Position numbers and translations under genes: made by a program. A stretch of 7,585 nucleotides of DNA, taken from positions 1 through 7,585 of the forward strand of contig JAJZFF010000020.1 in assembly GCA_021805485.1 (NCBI GenBank), written 5' to 3'. Position 1 is the stretch's first letter. Every line of letters begins with the position of its first letter. Shown one piece after another: positions 1 to 6,528 of the stretch. The notes below the pieces were generated by a model, which was not told the origin of the DNA, did no database searches, and saw nothing but the letters and a program-made list of their open reading frames with translations. Source of the stretch: Pseudomonadota bacterium (GTDB lineage: Bacteria; Pseudomonadota; Alphaproteobacteria; Acetobacterales; Acetobacteraceae).

Positions 1-639
1 GGCGGCGGCCCGCGCCGGCAGGGTGGTCGCGTCGCGCGCGCCGGGGCCGTCGCAGTCGACGGCAAGGCCGGTGCCGGAAATCCACGTCTCCAGACAGCCG
101 GCCTGGCCGCACCAGCAGGTGGGGCCCGGACGTTCGTCCGGCTGCGGCCAGGGCAGGGGATTGTGCCCCCATTCGCCGCCGATGCGGTGCCGGCCAGCGA
201 GGATGGTGCCATCGATGACGATGCCGCCACCGCAGCCGGTGCCGAGAATGACGCCGAAGACGATTCGCGCCCCGGCCGCGGCGCCATCGACGGCTTCGCT
301 GAGGGCGAAGCAATTCGCATCGTTCTCCACCCGCACCGCGCGCCCGAGCGCGGCGGCAAGGTCGCGGTCGAAGGGCTTCCCGTTGAGGTCGCCGAGGCTC
401 GCATTCTTCACCAGCGCACTGGCCGGCGAGATCGTGCCGGGGATGCCGACGCCGACGCTGCCGCTCGCCCCCAGCGTGCGTTCGGCGGCGCGCACCATTT
501 CGGCGATGGCGGGGACCAGCGCGGCATAGTCGCGCGGCGTCGGCACGCGCTGGCGCAGGCGCGGGGTGCCGTCCCGATCGAGGGCGATAATCTCGGTCTT
601 GGTGCCGCCGAGATCGATTCCGAAGCGCAGGCTGGACAT
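1..639 (-). CDS. ROK-family sugar kinase, Mak (fructokinase)-like, C-terminus cut by window edge
   Basis: The 213 visible residues are the N-terminal part of a ROK kinase, a cytoplasmic ATP-dependent sugar kinase that normally has about 300 residues. The phosphate-binding DLGGTK lies at 9-14, the catalytic Asp in ENDAN at about 107, and the ROK zinc site is H159 (GGEWGHNPLPW) plus C175, C177 and C182 (CWCGQAGC). From memory, GHNPLPW, the AVDGAAAGA segment and ETWISGTG resemble E. coli Mak (manno/fructokinase) more than NagK, so fructose or mannose is the likelier substrate. An N-acetyl sugar remains possible because anmK is the upstream gene on the same strand. The start is fixed: an in-frame TAG sits four codons upstream of the ATG. 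No clear Shine-Dalgarno is visible. The gene is separated from the anmK stop by 152 nt, so it may be co-transcribed or have its own promoter. Family is sure; substrate is inference. Confidence 0.93.
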   Translation of the reverse strand, partial: MSSLRFGIDLGGTKTEIIALDRDGTPRLRQRVPTPRDYAALVPAIAEMVRAAERTLGASGSVGVGIPGTISPASALVKNASLGDLNGKPFDRDLAAALGRAVRVENDANCFALSEAVDGAAAGARIVFGVILGTGCGGGIVIDGTILAGRHRIGGEWGHNPLPWPQPDERPGPTCWCGQAGCLETWISGTGLAVDCDGPGARDATTLPARAAA

Positions 640-791
640 GGGCGCAGGCTAGACCAGCCGCCGGCGGTCGCAAACCTCCGCGGCGCTGCGGTTAACCAAT
701 CGTTCGTTTCCTGTTCCCGACCTGACCGAAACGCGAACGCGGATGCATGCCGGCGGTGGCTCTCCTGGCGCGCATGCCGGTCCCTTGACGC
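640..791. other. Spacer between anmK and the ROK kinase gene
   Basis: This 152-nt stretch separates two minus-strand genes. It is slightly less GC-rich near 690-735 and holds no convincing ORF, no T-tract terminator and no clear promoter. The only structure I see is a 9-bp direct repeat, GCATGCCGG, at 745-753 and 772-780. That is weak evidence in such GC-rich DNA. Confidence 0.4.
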
Positions 792-1856
792 TCAAGGCGC
801 GGTGATGCGTCCGCCGGCCAGCGGCGCCGGAGCGCCGGTGGTGGCCGGGAAGCTCAGCGGCAGGCGGCGAGCGACGCGGGCGGCGAGGAACGCGAAGCAC
901 TGCGCCTCCAGCGCGTCGCCATCCCAGCCCACCGCCTCCACCGGCTCGACCGGGGCCGGCAGCGAAGCGGCCAGCGCTGCCATGATCGCCGGATTGCGCC
1001 GCCCGCCGCCGGTGACGAGCCAGCGCCGTGGCGCCGCCGGCAGCCGCGTCGCGGCCACCGCCGCGGCGATGAAGGCAGTGAGCGTCGCCGCGCCGTCCGC
1101 GGGCGCGAGCGCGGCTAGCCCGCTCGCCGCCAGGAGGGCGGAAAAATCCAGCCGGTCGAGCGATTTCGGCGCCGGACGCGCGAAATACGGGTGCGCCAGC
1201 AGCCGCCCCATCACCGCCGTGTCCGCCCGCCCGCACCGGGCCAGCGCGCCGTCCCGGTCGAACGCGGTGCCGGTGTGGCGCATCGCCCAGTCATCGAGCG
1301 GGCCGTTGCCCGGGCCGGTGTCGCAGGCGGTGAAATCGCCGTCTGCGCCGATCCACGTCACGTTCGCCACCCCGCCGATATTGAGCACCGCCAGCGGCCG
1401 CGGCAGACCGGCGGCGAGCGCGGCGTGGAAGACCGGGGCGAGTGGCGCGCCCTCGCCGCCGGCGGCGACGTCCGCGGTGCGGAAATCATGCGCTACCGCC
1501 ATGCCGGTCGCCCGCGCCAGCGCCGCCGCGTCGCCGATCTGCCAGGTCCGCCGCGCGGCCGGGGCGTGCAGGATGGTCTGGCCGTGAAAGCCCAGCAGGT
1601 CCGCATCCCCGCCCAGCGCCGCCACGGCCTCGGCGTGCCGCGCCGTCAGCCGCGCCTCGACCTCGGCGAGGAAGTCATCGCCCGCCGCCAGCCCGGGTGC
1701 GAGGGTGAGCAGGTGGCGCAGATCGGAACGCAGCGCCGTGTCGTAGGCGAGCGTCAGGCGCGGGCCGAAGCCCGTCACGCGCTCCCCGTCGGTCTCGATC
1801 AGCGCCGCGTCCACCCCGTCCAGCGAGGTGCCGCTCATCAGCCCGATCACCCGCAT
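792..1856 (-). CDS. anmK: Anhydro-N-acetylmuramic acid kinase
   Basis: AnmK hydrolyses the 1,6-anhydro ring of anhydro-MurNAc and phosphorylates it with ATP to give MurNAc-6-phosphate. This is a cytoplasmic step in peptidoglycan recycling. The 354-residue length fits the family. The N-terminal nucleotide-binding motif GLMSGTSLDGVD is at 5-16, and GFHGQT at 89-94. The ACDTGPGN motif at 177-184 has D179 in the place of the catalytic Asp known from Pseudomonas AnmK. The second nucleotide-site motif VTGGGRRNP is at 281-289, and WDGDALEAQCFAFLA at 311-325. The ATG is preceded by a purine-rich GGGGAG (1860-1865 on the plus strand). It is divergent from tyrS, a conserved arrangement in Proteobacteria, and is followed by a ROK kinase. 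No key residue is missing. Confidence 0.97.
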   Translation of the reverse strand: MRVIGLMSGTSLDGVDAALIETDGERVTGFGPRLTLAYDTALRSDLRHLLTLAPGLAAGDDFLAEVEARLTARHAEAVAALGGDADLLGFHGQTILHAPAARRTWQIGDAAALARATGMAVAHDFRTADVAAGGEGAPLAPVFHAALAAGLPRPLAVLNIGGVANVTWIGADGDFTACDTGPGNGPLDDWAMRHTGTAFDRDGALARCGRADTAVMGRLLAHPYFARPAPKSLDRLDFSALLAASGLAALAPADGAATLTAFIAAAVAATRLPAAPRRWLVTGGGRRNPAIMAALAASLPAPVEPVEAVGWDGDALEAQCFAFLAARVARRLPLSFPATTGAPAPLAGGRITAP

Positions 1857-2018
1857 TTTCTCCCCGCGCTCCCCGTGCTAGTGGCCTGATGCCGGCGCCC
1901 GTTTCAGGGCCTTGGCTGAATCGGGCCTCGAAATCGAACGCGTGCCCTGGCGCATGGCAAAGTCCCGGCGTGGGCCAGAGCACGAACCGCCTGGGAAAGG
2001 CTGGAGCACACCGCCGAC
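1857..2018. promoter_or_regulatory. Divergent anmK/tyrS intergenic region, presumed promoters for both
   Basis: This 162-nt region between two divergent genes must hold both start signals unless transcription enters from elsewhere. I could not identify a convincing -35/-10 pair. TTGGCT at 1912-1917 looks like a -35 but lacks a -10 at the right spacing. There is no T-box or attenuator-like structure, as expected outside Firmicutes. The promoter role is inferred from layout only. Confidence 0.45.
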
Positions 2019-3263
2019 ATGCCGAAGAGCGATTTCCTCCATGAAGCCACCACGCGCGGCTTCGTGTTTCAATGCACCGACACCGAGGCGCTGGACGATC
2101 TGCTGCGCGCCGGCCGCGTGCCGGCCTATATCGGGTTCGACTGCACCGCGCCGAGCCTGCATGTGGGCTCGCTGGTGCAGATCATGCTGCTGCGCCTGTT
2201 TCAGCGCACCGGCCACGCGCCCCTGGTGTTGCTCGGCGGCGGCACGACGCGCATCGGGGACCCCTCCGGCAAGGATGAATCCCGCCAGCTCCTGACCGAC
2301 GCGCAGATCGCCGAGAACATGGCCGGCATCCGCCGCGTCTTCGATCCGTTCCTGCGCTTCGGCGACGGCCCGACCGACGCCCGCCTGGTCAACAACGCCG
2401 ACTGGCTCGACCGGCTCGCCTATATCGACTTGCTGCGCGATGTCGGCACGCATTTCACCGTCAACCGCATGCTCGGCTTCGACAGCGTGCGCCTGCGGCT
2501 GGAGCGCGAGCACCCGCTCACCTTCCTCGAATTCAACTACATGATCCTGCAGAGTTACGATTTCCGCGAGCTCTACCGCCGCCACGGAGTGCTGTTGCAG
2601 ATGGGCGGCTCGGACCAGTGGGGCAACATCGTCTGCGGGGTCGAACTCGGCCGCCGGACCGAAGGAGCGGCGCTGTTCGGGCTCACCTCGCCGCTGATCA
2701 CCACTGCCTCCGGGGCGAAAATGGGCAAGACCGCCCAGGGCGCCGTGTGGCTCACCGCGGACCGTGTTTCGCCATACGAATACTGGCAATTCTGGCGCAA
2801 CGTGGAGGACGCCGATGTCGGGCGCTTCCTGCGCCTGTTCACCGAGGTCCCGATCGCCGAGATCGCGCGGCTGGAGGCGCTCGGCGGGGCCGAGATCAAC
2901 GAGGCGAAAAAGATCCTCGCCACCGAGGCGACCACGCTGGCGCATGGCCGCGCCGCGGCGGCGGCGGCGGCGGAAACGGCGCGCGCCACCTTCGAGCAAG
3001 GCCGCGCCGCGGCGGATCTGCCCACCGTGCATGTGCCCGCCGCGACGCTGGCGGCGGGGATGAGTGCCGTCGCCCTCGTCGTCGCCGCCGGCGGGGCGCC
3101 GAGCAACAGCGAAGCGCGCCGGCTCATCCGCCAGGGCGCGGTGCGGGTGAACGACACGCTCCTCGCCGAGGAGACGCAGCGCTTCACCACCGGCGATCTC
3201 CGCGACGGCGCGCTCGAGATCATCATCGGCCGTAAGCGACACCTGCTCGTGCGGCCAGGCTGA
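2019..3263 (+). CDS. tyrS: Tyrosyl-tRNA synthetase (tyrosine--tRNA ligase)
   Basis: This class I aminoacyl-tRNA synthetase charges tRNA-Tyr with tyrosine using ATP in the cytoplasm. The 414-residue length is normal for the bacterial enzyme. The Rossmann domain carries the HIGH-type motif LHVGSL at 47-52, and tyrosine-pocket residues around Y37 and Y174/Q178/D181 ([11 protein letters not shown]). GGSDQWGN is at 196-203. The KMSKS loop is KMGKT at 234-238. An S4 RNA-binding domain covers roughly 348-410 ([17 protein letters not shown]). The linker before S4 is alanine-rich and encoded by a GCG triplet run. The start is the ATG in front of PKSDFLHEA, a usual beginning for this family; the Shine-Dalgarno is weak (GGAAAGG/GGAG about 10-20 nt upstream). 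A secreted CMD-family gene follows 30 nt downstream and may share the transcript. Confidence 0.98.
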   Translation: MPKSDFLHEATTRGFVFQCTDTEALDDLLRAGRVPAYIGFDCTAPSLHVGSLVQIMLLRLFQRTGHAPLVLLGGGTTRIGDPSGKDESRQLLTDAQIAENMAGIRRVFDPFLRFGDGPTDARLVNNADWLDRLAYIDLLRDVGTHFTVNRMLGFDSVRLRLEREHPLTFLEFNYMILQSYDFRELYRRHGVLLQMGGSDQWGNIVCGVELGRRTEGAALFGLTSPLITTASGAKMGKTAQGAVWLTADRVSPYEYWQFWRNVEDADVGRFLRLFTEVPIAEIARLEALGGAEINEAKKILATEATTLAHGRAAAAAAAETARATFEQGRAAADLPTVHVPAATLAAGMSAVALVVAAGGAPSNSEARRLIRQGAVRVNDTLLAEETQRFTTGDLRDGALEIIIGRKRHLLVRPG

Positions 3264-3280
3264 ACACGACCCACCACCCA

Positions 3281-3286
3281 GGGAGG
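3281..3286 (+). promoter_or_regulatory. Shine-Dalgarno GGGAGG for the secreted CMD-family gene
   Basis: GGGAGG lies 7 nt before the ATG at 3294, ideal spacing. It fixes that start and indicates independent translation initiation after tyrS. Confidence 0.8.
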
Positions 3287-3293
3287 CAACACC

Positions 3294-3914
3294 ATGCACC
3301 ATCCGCTCGCCGCCGCCGCGGCGCTCATGCTCGTCGCCGGCAGCGTCCGCGCCCAGCAGCGCTTTCCCGCGCTGACGCCGGACCAGATGACGCCGGCGCA
3401 GCAGGAGGTCGTCAGCCACATCACCTCCGGCCCGCGCCACTCGCTCGCCGGCCCCTTCAATGCCTGGCTGCGCAGCCCCGATCTCGCCGACCGGTTGCAG
3501 CGCGTCGGCGAATATATCCGCTTCAAATCCTCCATCCCGCACGTGCTGAACGAGCTCGCCATCCTCGTCACCGCGCGCCAGTGGAATGCCGAGTTCGAAT
3601 GGTACGCGCACTACAAGATCGCCATGCAGGCCGGCCTCTCCCCCGCCATCGCCGACGCCATCGGCGCCGGCCGCCGGCCCGAGGGCATGAGCGCCGACGA
3701 GGCCATGGTCTATGATTTCTGCACCGAACTCTATGCCCACAAGACCGTGACGGACGCCACCTTCAACGCCGTGAAAGCCCGCTTCGGTGACCAGGGCGCC
3801 GTCGATCTCATCGGTCTGACCGGCTACTACACGACCGTCTCGATGACGCTCAACGTCGCCGGTGTGCCAGTGCCGGACGAGGCGGACGCGCCGCGGCTGC
3901 CTTCGCGCAAATAG
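3294..3914 (+). CDS. Exported carboxymuconolactone decarboxylase (CMD)-family protein
   Basis: The protein has 206 residues. Residues 1-20 form a classical signal peptide (short basic/His start, alanine-rich core, cleavage likely after SVRA before QQ), so it should act in the periplasm. The rest is the all-helical CMD/AhpD-like fold: NELAILVTARQWNAEFEW at 86-103, H106 and the MQAGLS turn at 111-116, then the YDFCTELYAHKTV helix from about 140. Unlike AhpD it lacks a CxxC pair (only C143), so a thiol peroxidase-reductase role is unlikely and it belongs to the gamma-carboxymuconolactone-decarboxylase side of the family. Most exported members have no assigned reaction, and no aromatic-degradation genes lie nearby, so protocatechuate catabolism is not supported. 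It follows tyrS by 30 nt on the same strand. Family assignment is firm, function unknown. Confidence 0.9.
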   Translation: MHHPLAAAAALMLVAGSVRAQQRFPALTPDQMTPAQQEVVSHITSGPRHSLAGPFNAWLRSPDLADRLQRVGEYIRFKSSIPHVLNELAILVTARQWNAEFEWYAHYKIAMQAGLSPAIADAIGAGRRPEGMSADEAMVYDFCTELYAHKTVTDATFNAVKARFGDQGAVDLIGLTGYYTTVSMTLNVAGVPVPDEADAPRLPSRK

Positions 3915-3991
3915 GATAGCCAGCGCGAAATCCGGGCCATTGTGACGCGCTCCGTCTATCACCGGGGTATGGCGGAATGCGGTCGCGTGGC

Positions 3992-4014
3992 ATCGGCCTT
4001 GTTGAGGGGCCGAT
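3992..4014. repeat. Perfect 7-bp inverted repeat (possible hairpin or operator)
   Basis: ATCGGCC (3992-3998) and GGCCGAT (4008-4014) are exact reverse complements around a 9-nt loop. There is no following T-tract, so a classical intrinsic terminator for the upstream CMD-family gene is doubtful. An operator or an incidental GC-rich hairpin are alternatives. Confidence 0.4.
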
Positions 4015-4054
4015 TCGCTGCTAACGCTACGGGTCAAACAGGCCGGGAAGCCGG

Positions 4055-4084
4055 CGGATAGAATAGAAGCGGATAGAACAGAAC
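4055..4084 (+). repeat. Tandem 15-bp direct repeat in the leader of the redox cluster
   Basis: Two abutting 15-bp units, CGGATAGAATAGAAG and CGGATAGAACAGAAC, match at 13 of 15 positions. They end directly before a G7 run and 16 nt before the ATG. The tract is A/G-rich on the plus strand and stands out against its GC-rich surroundings. It could bind a regulator, act as a translation enhancer, or be a short duplication. Confidence 0.7.
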
Positions 4085-4100
4085 GGGGGGGTACCACGCC

Positions 4101-4718
4101 ATGGATATTCGTCGCGTCACGCTCGGTCTCACGCTCGCCTTCGGTGGCACGCTGTTCGCCGCCTCCTGGGCCGGCGCCGAAGGGCCGCCGCCGCAGCACC
4201 TGCGGGGCAGCGTCGACTCGCTGCAGGACCATGTCCTGGCGGTGAAGACCGCGCGCGGCGAGCAGAAGGTCGCCTTCGCAGACACCACCAAGGTCTTCCA
4301 GGTCAGCCGGGCCGATATCAGCGCCGTCGCCGACGGCCGCTTCGTCGGGATCACCTCGGTCGAGAAGAATGGCCATCGGGTCGCGGTCGAGGTGCATATT
4401 TTCGACGAGAGCCTGCGCGGGCTGGGTGAAGGGCACTATCCCTGGGATCTGGACAGCGGACCGAACATGATGACCAACGCCAACATCGCGAAGGTCGAGT
4501 CGGTCGGCGCGGACCGGGTCCTGAAGCTGGACTACAAGGGTGGGTCGCAGACCATCGACGTGCCGCCGGACGCTCAGATCGTCGCCTTCACCGCCGGGTC
4601 GGCCGATGAGTTGAAGCCGGGCGCCAAGGTGTTCGTGATCGCGCGCAAGGCCGATGACGGCCAGCTCGCGGCGGGCGCGGTCGTGGTCGGCAAGGACGGG
4701 CTGAAGCCGCCGATGTGA
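4101..4718 (+). CDS. Exported two-repeat beta-domain protein of a redox cluster (DUF5666-like)
   Basis: The protein has 205 residues. Residues 1-26 are a signal peptide (basic MDIRR, hydrophobic core, cleavage likely after WAGA). The mature part has two similar halves, about 34-101 and 128-199. Each has a G/K-V-x-S beta start, a charged turn, a V-P/A-x-D/T segment and a closing V-x-V-I-type strand, suggesting a duplicated small beta-barrel like DUF5666. Between them lies a striking linker: VEVHIFDESLRGLGEG at 96-111, then HYPWDL and NMMTNAN at about 112-127. From memory this linker is conserved in alphaproteobacterial homologues, often labelled 'metal ABC transporter permease'; nothing here is a permease, as there are no membrane helices beyond the signal. 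Its stop overlaps the GTG start of the cytochrome b gene (GTGA), so it is probably cotranslated and may be an accessory or ligand-binding subunit. Exact role unknown. Confidence 0.82.
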   Translation: MDIRRVTLGLTLAFGGTLFAASWAGAEGPPPQHLRGSVDSLQDHVLAVKTARGEQKVAFADTTKVFQVSRADISAVADGRFVGITSVEKNGHRVAVEVHIFDESLRGLGEGHYPWDLDSGPNMMTNANIAKVESVGADRVLKLDYKGGSQTIDVPPDAQIVAFTAGSADELKPGAKVFVIARKADDGQLAAGAVVVGKDGLKPPM

Positions 4719-5563
4719 CGTCGATGGCCGGCGCAGGCAGGGCGGCCTCCGAACCCCGGCCGGGGCGCCGGCTGATCCATCGGCACTCGGCCGTGGTGCG
4801 GGTGACGCATTGGGTGAATGTCGTCTGCCTGACCGTGCTGCTGATGAGCGGGCTGCAGATTTTCAACGCGCACCCGGCGCTGTACTGGGGCCAGCAGTCC
4901 GACTTCGACCATCCGCTGCTGGCGATGACGGCGGAAGAGCCGGCGCGTGGGGTCACGACGGTGCTGGGGCACCGGTTTGTCACCACCGGTGTGCTGGGCG
5001 TGTCGAACGACGCGTCGGGGCAGCCCGTGGCCCGCGGCTTTCCGGGCTGGATCACCCTGCCGGGCTGGCAGTCGCTGGCGGAGGGCCGGCTGTGGCATTT
5101 CTTTTTCGCCTGGCTGCTGGTCGCGAACGGCACGGTCTATGTGCTGGCGGGCGTGATCAGTGCCCATTTGTGGCGCGATCTGGTCCCGCGCCGGGGCGAG
5201 TGGCGGCTGATCGGGCGGACGGTGCGCGACCACGCGCTGCTGCGCTTTCCGCACGGCGAGGAAGCGCGTGCCTATAATGTGCTGCAGAAGCTGGCCTATC
5301 TCGGGGTGGTCGCGATCGTGTTGCCGGTGATCGTGCTCGCCGGCCTGGCAATGTCGCCGCGGCTGGACGCGGCGTTCCCCTGGCTGCTCGCGCTGTTCGA
5401 CGGCCGACAATCGGCTCGCACCGTGCATTTCATCTGCGCCATGCTGCTGGTCGGCTTCGTGCTGGTGCACGTGCTGATGGTGGTGCTGTCCGGCGTGTGG
5501 AACAATCTCCGCTCCATGGTGACGGGACGCTACGCGATCGAGGACGATGGCCATGGCCAGTGA
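4715..5563 (+). CDS. Membrane cytochrome b (b561/Ni-Fe hydrogenase cytochrome b type)
   Basis: This four-helix haem b protein of 282 residues would pass electrons between the quinone pool and a periplasmic partner. Helices lie at about 33-50, 127-148, 192-213 and 237-259. Likely haem ligands are H32 (VTHW), H128 (LWHFFFAWLL), and H238 and H252 in the last helix, the usual pattern of the bis-His family. Positive residues are concentrated in the N-terminus and in the 150-190 loop, giving N-in topology with a long periplasmic loop of about 75 residues (51-126) between helices 1 and 2. The start is uncertain: GTG at 4715 gives a GTGA overlap with the upstream stop, while ATG at 4724 would shorten it by three residues; neither has a strong Shine-Dalgarno. 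The end overlaps the Mo-enzyme gene by 17 nt, so the two are surely cotranscribed and it is the likely membrane partner of that enzyme. Confidence 0.93.
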   Translation: MTSMAGAGRAASEPRPGRRLIHRHSAVVRVTHWVNVVCLTVLLMSGLQIFNAHPALYWGQQSDFDHPLLAMTAEEPARGVTTVLGHRFVTTGVLGVSNDASGQPVARGFPGWITLPGWQSLAEGRLWHFFFAWLLVANGTVYVLAGVISAHLWRDLVPRRGEWRLIGRTVRDHALLRFPHGEEARAYNVLQKLAYLGVVAIVLPVIVLAGLAMSPRLDAAFPWLLALFDGRQSARTVHFICAMLLVGFVLVHVLMVVLSGVWNNLRSMVTGRYAIEDDGHGQ

Positions 5564-6329
5564 CGACAAGCCGCGCGCGCCGGGGCGGCGCGCGGTGACG
5601 ACGGCGGCGCTGGGCTCGCTGCTGCTGGGCGGGTGCGACCGCTTGGCGGGCAATCCCAAGGTGCAGGGGTGGCTGGGCAGCGCCTCGCGTCTTTCGCTGC
5701 TGGTGCAGCACTGGCTCGCCGGTGATGCGCTCGCACCCGAATATACCGAGGCGGATATCACCCGGTCGTTCAAGGGCAACGGGACCCAGGACCCGGACGA
5801 CGACGAGTACCAGGCGCTCGCGGCGAGCGGGTTCGCCGAGTGGAAGCTGCTGGTGGATGGGCTGGTGGCCCGGCCAGCCCAGTATTCGCTGGCGGATCTG
5901 CGCGCCATGCCGGCGCGGACGCAGATCACCCGCCATGACTGCGTCGAGGGCTGGAGCTGCATCGGCAAATGGACAGGCGTGCCGCTGGCCGAGATCCTCC
6001 AGCGGGTCGAGCCGAAGGGCGCGGCGCGGTTCGCCGTATTCCATTGCGCGGATCCGATGGAGAACGGCAATCCGGCGACAAAATATTATGAAAGCATAGA
6101 CCTCATAGAAGCGGTGCATCCACAGACCATCCTGGCCTACGAGATGAATGGCACGGCCCTGCCAGTGGCGCACGGCGCGCCGCTGCGGCTGCGGGTGGAG
6201 CGACAACTGGGCTATAAGATGGCGAAATATGTGATGCGGATCGAACTGGTCGAGGATTTCCGCTCCATCGGTGGCGGCAACGGCGGCTATTGGGAAGACC
6301 AGGGATATGCCTGGTATGCGGGAATCTAG
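5547..6329 (+). CDS. Exported molybdopterin-dependent oxidoreductase (sulfite oxidase/MsrP fold)
   Basis: This 260-residue protein belongs to the sulfite-oxidase/MsrP superfamily of mononuclear Mo enzymes. The core is about 98-236. The motif RHDCVEGWSCIGKWTGVPL around 129-147 places C132 as the Mo-ligating Cys, as in the CVE motif of MsrP (YedY). Later family segments are HPQTILAYEMNG (191-202) and HGAPLRLRV (209-217). The N-terminus has RR at 14-15, an Ala/Leu-rich core and LLGGC at 26-30. I read this as a twin-arginine signal with a lipobox, so a cofactor-loaded lipoprotein tethered outside the inner membrane. The dimerisation domain of true sulfite oxidases is absent. Two ATGs compete: 5547, and 5553, which is better spaced (9 nt) from GAGG at 5540-5543. 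The gene overlaps the cytochrome b gene. Sulfite, S-oxides or another oxo-transfer substrate are possible; the sequence does not decide. Confidence 0.92.
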   Translation: MAMASDDKPRAPGRRAVTTAALGSLLLGGCDRLAGNPKVQGWLGSASRLSLLVQHWLAGDALAPEYTEADITRSFKGNGTQDPDDDEYQALAASGFAEWKLLVDGLVARPAQYSLADLRAMPARTQITRHDCVEGWSCIGKWTGVPLAEILQRVEPKGAARFAVFHCADPMENGNPATKYYESIDLIEAVHPQTILAYEMNGTALPVAHGAPLRLRVERQLGYKMAKYVMRIELVEDFRSIGGGNGGYWEDQGYAWYAGI

Positions 6330-6528
6330 CTTCCTCGGAGGCAGAGCCCGCCCGCGCATTGCCGCCTGCCTTGGGCTATCGGGCGGTTGACGGCCTCCGC
6401 CACCATCGGCCGCGGCATGGTTCGGTCCTCGCCTGGAGCGTGATGACCGTAGGTGAACTCGCCGCAGCTCTGAATCACGCGATCGAACATAGAGCTTGAG
6501 TGGGGTGGCTCACCACGGGAGGCGCGCG
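6330..6528. other. 199-nt spacer inside the redox cluster, no credible gene
   Basis: The gap between the Mo enzyme and the cytochrome c gene is long compared with the overlapping genes before it. Reading frames through it (for example 6290-6499 plus and 6326-6535 minus) have no ribosome-binding site or recognisable protein character, and the first overlaps the Mo-enzyme end. No T-rich terminator is visible. The spacer could hold a separate promoter for the cytochrome c gene, but I cannot point to hexamers. Confidence 0.45.
6517..6522 (+). promoter_or_regulatory. Shine-Dalgarno GGGAGG that decides the cytochrome c start
   Basis: GGGAGG with a 6-nt spacer to the ATG at 6529 selects that ATG over the in-frame TTG at 6496. 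The shorter start also puts the signal peptide directly at the N-terminus. Confidence 0.85.

Larger units (their letters stand above)
3915..4100 (+). promoter_or_regulatory. Leader/promoter region of the redox gene cluster
   Basis: This 186-nt gap precedes the cytochrome/Mo-enzyme cluster and is the most plausible place for its promoter. It contains a 7-bp inverted repeat (3992-4014), a tandem 15-bp purine-rich repeat (4055-4084) and a run of seven G (4085-4091) that can serve as the Shine-Dalgarno, 9 nt before the ATG. I see no textbook sigma-70 hexamers. The regulatory role is inferred from position. Confidence 0.5.

Noticed and set aside
690..718. Possible EcfG-type stress promoter (GGAAC on the minus strand) before the ROK kinase gene
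   Set aside because: The expected CGTT element is not present at 16-18 nt; only a partial GTT occurs, so this is most likely chance.
163..1587. Open frame of 474 codons on the plus strand across the ROK kinase and anmK
   Set aside because: Low-complexity Ala/Arg/Ser translation antisense to two clearly recognisable kinases.
1878..4436. Open frame of 852 codons on the minus strand, antisense to tyrS and the CMD-family gene
   Set aside because: It mirrors well-supported genes in a GC-rich genome where antisense frames stay open by composition. Its translation is rich in Arg, Gly and Ala with no recognisable domain.
4101..4718. Metal ABC transporter permease as a name for this gene
   Set aside because: The protein has a signal peptide and a soluble beta-rich body, with no multiple membrane helices, so the label often seen on homologues does not fit.
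4574..6070. Open frame of 498 codons on the minus strand under the cytochrome b and Mo-enzyme genes
   Set aside because: The plus strand here has recognisable membrane helices and the Mo-binding motif. The minus frame has no domain and no sensible start.
6290..6499. Small plus-strand ORF bridging the Mo-enzyme end and the spacer
   Set aside because: It overlaps the conserved end of the Mo enzyme in another frame, has no Shine-Dalgarno and no recognisable features.
6496..6528. TTG at 6496 as start of the cytochrome c gene
   Set aside because: ATG at 6529 has a strong, well-spaced GGGAGG and begins directly with a normal signal peptide. The TTG start would add an 11-residue non-hydrophobic head.
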